The notes under the pieces were generated by a model. It saw nothing but the letters and a program-made list of their open reading frames with translations. It was not told where the DNA came from and did not search any database. From Vondammii sp040505895 (lineage in GTDB: Bacteria > Pseudomonadota > Gammaproteobacteria > Chromatiales > Chromatiaceae), in contig JBEVXU010000001.1 of NCBI GenBank assembly GCA_040505895.1, forward strand, positions 62,001-126,000: a stretch of 64,000 nt of DNA. Reading direction: 5' to 3'. Shown one piece after another: positions 61,101-64,000 of the stretch; position 1 is the first letter of the stretch, and every line of letters begins with the position of its first letter. A program made the position numbers and the translations under genes.

Positions 61101-63794
61101 CGGCAATTCGGCGCCTGGGACATTGATGGCATCAAGTACCAACTGAATCACGTCAGTACCACGCTCTATCAGATCAAGCGCTACGCTCCCTTCACTATTA
61201 TTCAGGGGCTTTTGGCGCTCAACCAAAGACTCAAGAGCCGTACTCACCCTGGCAATGGATTCAACCCCAGCCATGTCGGCACTGCCGTGTAAGGTATGCA
61301 GAGCCCTCATCAACTCCCGGTCATTCCGGCAGTCATACGCTGTCTGGCGGCACCCTTCAAGAAAACCGCCCATAGTCTCTAAATGGGTTATCGACTCTTC
61401 TCGAAAAATACCTAGTAGCGTGTCATCCATACTGATCGCAGGGACACTTTCATCCACCTCAGCGATATCATTATGGTGGGCACCAGGGAAGAGCAGCACC
61501 TCGCCCTCATCAGCTGCGGTCTGGTCCGCTGCTGCGTCCTCACGCTCTTTAGCCTCTACCGCTGTAGGCTCTATATGTGCAGCACGGGGATTGGCCAGAG
61601 CAAACGCCCTATCCATTGCCGGCTGCACATCAATAGAAGGCGGCAAACCTGACTCCCTCGCCTCGATGAGAAGCGGCAGAATCTCCAGAGTCTCACCCAG
61701 TATGTCCAACACAGCGGGAGAGACATCAACGGTCTCGTCAATAATTCTGTTAAGGAGATTTTCGACCGACCAGGCAAACTCACCTATGGTGGATGCACCT
61801 ACCAGCCTGCCACTCCCCTTAAGCGTGTGGAACGAACGTCTGAAGACTGTCAGCGCATCCACATCGCTATGGTCACTTTTCCAGCGCGGTAGATACTCCT
61901 GTATTACTGCCAGTTCCTCTTTCGACTCTTCCAGAAATATATCGAGTATTTCTGGATCAATATCCTCCAATGGAGGCTTGATCGCCGAGTTGGATAGAAC
62001 CTCCTGCTCAAGATCAGCTTCTGCAGAAGTGTGCTCCTCAGAGACTACTCCGTCATCTGTGGTAGTCGACTCACCACCCGCCGATTCACTGGCACCATCA
62101 ACAGCCGGAGAAGCCAACGACAATTTATCCATGGCCTCGTGGGCCACTTCGAGGATTTCAGGATGGATGCCCCGTCCCTCGGTTACCGCCTGCATGAAAT
62201 ACTCTACAGAGGTCACTACATCAGCAAATGATTCCAGCTCCTCCCGTGTGGGCTCAACCTGGTTTCCCATCATCTTTTGGCTTACATAAGCGGCAAGGGA
62301 ATCCATCAATGCAGCTGCATCGCTTAGATTAAGTATACGGAAAGCACCTGCTACATTAGAGAATCTTGCAGGGACTTCATCTGTCAACCCACGCTCTTGA
62401 GGTGACTCTATATACTCAATGATGGCATCTTTATTTCTTGCCATATCGATACCGGCTTCGTGCATCACCGAATTGATCAAACGGTCATATTCACCAGCAG
62501 GGAGTTCGGTAAAGAGCTCCTCGTTGCTTCTCACCGGCTGGTGGCTGCCGGAAGCTGAAAGATTCTCCAGTGAGGTCTCAGTAAACAGGATATCCTCGGC
62601 CATCGCCATAAGATCCTGCTCGGAGGGTGTATCCGACGTGCTCTTGATTTCATCAATCCGGTCAGCCTGCCGCTTCAACCTCTGACGCAAACCACCCTGG
62701 CCGACCATTCCCAGGGTATCTGCCAGTTTATGCATCGGCTGACCAAGTGCGAATAGTCGATCCTGGTCATTACTTTCGTTGCGAATAAAGAGATCCAGTC
62801 CATCCTTGATCACCGTCAGGTCGGTACTAATAGCGCTACGCAGGGAGTCAAGCAGACCCTGTCCCGGGCTTTCGAACTGTCCCCGCTCTCGCTCAAGATC
62901 CGACTGGCTGACAAAAGAATTCCCCAGATCAAAGTCAGCTTTGACCTCGGCGATAAGGGGATTATCTCCATTTTCTGCACAGGCAACATAGTAAAGCAGA
63001 TTCTTCAACATGCCATTGGCAGGAGTTTCAGCTACCGTCAGCTCACCATGGTCGATGATCCTTTTTATCTCTTTGTCGACCCTCCCCAGCAAGAGCTTGG
63101 TGGCAACACCGATGTCGACCACCCCCTCCTCCATGGCAATGGCAACAGTTTTACCAACCGTAAATAACCGTTTAACCTGCTCGGTGCCGGACTCTGTTTC
63201 CAGCTGACCAAAAATCTCTGAAATACTCCGCAGGCCACCCGCAGCATCACGATCTCTATAAAGATCCAGCAGAGCTTTGTGGTAAGGATGACGCAGCTTT
63301 CGCGCCAAACCGGAGAGAGATGGATTGGGCTTACCGCTAATTACGCCGGAGGCAAGATTGCGCTCCAGCTCAGGGGCGAAGAGAGTTACTTCAGAAAGTA
63401 ATGGAGCATCCCTTACTGCACGCAGCTCATTGAGTGTCGGCAGAAGGAATAGGGGCAGATCTCTGGCGCCAAACTCAAGCTTTTCCAGATAGCCTGGAAG
63501 TTGCACGAGCCCCAGCATTAATGCCTCGGCGGCATCGTCACGCTTTTGAACAGTCTTCTCTTGGAGCGCCCGGGCAACGAGCTCCATCTCTTCAGCCAGC
63601 ATAGCGGCGCCAAAGAGTTGTACCAGACTCAAAGTACCATAGACCTGGTGGAGCTTAGTGATGCAGCTATCGATCAGCTCACCATCACCGTCACTATCCA
63701 TGTAACCTTCAAGGTCACGGCGAGCAGAATCAATGGCTGAGTCAAGCTCACCCTTGATCCACTTTAATATGCTGTTATCACGAACATTACTCAT
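58159..63794 (-). CDS. chpA: ChpA/PilL giant hybrid chemotaxis kinase (interrupted by an assembly gap)
   Basis: One gene of about 1,880 codons, split only by a 100-N gap at 60838-60937. Order: FimL/Hpt-like N-terminal domain (about 1-150); helical region to about 600; Hpt1 (SFHTLKGSGRLVGAS); Hpt2 (ALHTLHGSADMAGVE); an AEAEAK hexapeptide repeat containing the gap; Hpt3 (TLHTLKGGARLVGAT); an acidic EEAEP repeat; dimerisation, ATPase (AVSHGIELPEQR, GRGVGLDVV), CheW-like domain; receiver with IMLLDIEMPRMDG. It autophosphorylates and passes phosphate to PilG/PilH-type regulators to control type IV pili. The two sides are in different frames only because the N-run length is arbitrary. Confidence 0.92.
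60112..60197 (-). repeat. 15-bp tandem repeat encoding EEAEP
   Basis: TCTGGCTCAGCTTCT (plus strand) repeats about five times, giving a strongly acidic EEAEP linker between Hpt3 and the kinase region of ChpA. It is a second low-complexity linker in the same gene and probably a flexible spacer. Confidence 0.85.
60731..61044 (-). repeat. 18-bp tandem repeat (AEAEAK hexapeptide) around the gap
   Basis: At least six units lie on each side. Units to the left of the gap read GCTTTAGCCTCTGCTTCT (plus strand), those to the right GCTTTGGCCTCTGCTTCT, a single A/G difference. The left flank ends at base 5 of the unit and the right flank resumes at base 14, so the missing length should be 8 + 18k. That also restores the chpA frame. 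Confidence 0.9.
60838..60937. other. 100-N assembly gap
   Basis: Exactly 100 undetermined bases inside the repeat, the conventional unknown-length placeholder. It is an assembly artefact caused by the repeat, not a biological break. Confidence 0.98.
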
Positions 63795-63830
63795 ACCAGC
63801 TTTTCACATCCGCCAGAGGTTATCAGACGA

Positions 63831-64000
63831 TTATTCAGGGAGGCGGAAGCCTTCCACTGAATTCTGAAGGTCATCAGCCATATCAGCCAACGCCCCAATA
63901 GACATGGCTGTCTGACTGGTACCGTCGGAGGTCTGGGTGGTGATCTCCTGGATAACACTCATAGTGTCATTTATCAGAGAGGCTTCATGAGACTGCTGCT
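63831..64000 (-). CDS. pilJ: PilJ-like methyl-accepting chemotaxis protein, 3' end (partial)
   Basis: The last 56 codons are visible: QQSHEASLINDTMSVIQEIT, then TQTSDGTSQTAMSIGALADM and ADDLQNSVEGFRLPE before the stop at 63831-63833. The heptad helix with SIGALADMADDL and the short GFRLP tail is typical of the PilJ signalling domain. The gene runs off the right edge. It ends 36 bases before chpA on the same strand, the order expected for a Pil-Chp operon. Confidence 0.88.
   Translation of the reverse strand, partial: QQSHEASLINDTMSVIQEITTQTSDGTSQTAMSIGALADMADDLQNSVEGFRLPE

Noticed and set aside
58159..63794. Two separate genes or a frameshift in chpA
   Set aside because: The frame change occurs only across the 100-N placeholder; the repeat phase shows that a gap of 8 + 18k restores one frame.

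Overview
The window looks like a chromosomal segment of a chemolithoautotrophic gammaproteobacterium, probably a sulfur oxidiser of the Chromatiales / Sedimenticola-Thiodiazotropha type. This rests on the gene order tkt-gap-pgk-pyk-fba, the metK-ahcY-metF-rsmE block with a SAH riboswitch, a Pil/Chp chemosensory operon and REP-like GTAGGAGCG palindromes. No 16S rRNA or species marker is present, so the taxonomy is inference.

Region 1 (1-2.5 kb) holds a truncated gene end, a secreted hypothetical protein, a FAH-family hydrolase, a small CxC protein and a 151-bp MITE-like element. Region 2 (2.7-23.3 kb) is a dense signalling locus. Five histidine kinases share a near-identical catalytic core but carry different sensors: a periplasmic Cache-like domain, a fused PBPb binding protein, an N-terminal receiver, a helical periplasmic domain with three PAS domains, and a large periplasmic domain. 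A sixth kinase carries a DUF1638-like domain. With them are two single-domain receivers, a REC-PAS-PAS-HD-GYP c-di-GMP phosphodiesterase, an SsuA/NMT1-like binding protein and a TRAP-type plus LIV-type binding-protein fusion. No permease genes accompany the binding proteins, so they most likely act as ligand sensors for the kinases. The only recognisable output is c-di-GMP hydrolysis.

Region 3 (23.6-34.0 kb) has a Na/Pi cotransporter and an accessory stretch with three toxin-antitoxin pairs, a SNF2 helicase plus SWIM/HTH pair, a REP-associated transposase with its repeats, and a short RadC-like protein. Region 4 (34.09-44.02 kb) is a genomic island inserted at the 3' end of tRNA-Lys(CTT), bounded by 47-bp direct repeats. 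It carries a tyrosine integrase, an AlpA-like regulator, an HUH replication protein, a GIY-YIG protein flanked by ATGCTATAGGGT repeats, and an array of five integron attC sites with seven cassette genes but no integron integrase (a CALIN).

Region 5 (43.97-57.7 kb) is core: four tRNAs (Lys, His, Arg, Pro), the Calvin/glycolysis cluster on the minus strand, a thioredoxin-like protein, then metK, ahcY (behind a SAH riboswitch), metF and rsmE on the plus strand. Region 6 (57.7-64 kb) is the end of a Pil-Chp operon: the pilJ 3' end, a giant chpA whose hexapeptide repeat is interrupted by a 100-N assembly gap, and a chpC-like cheW.
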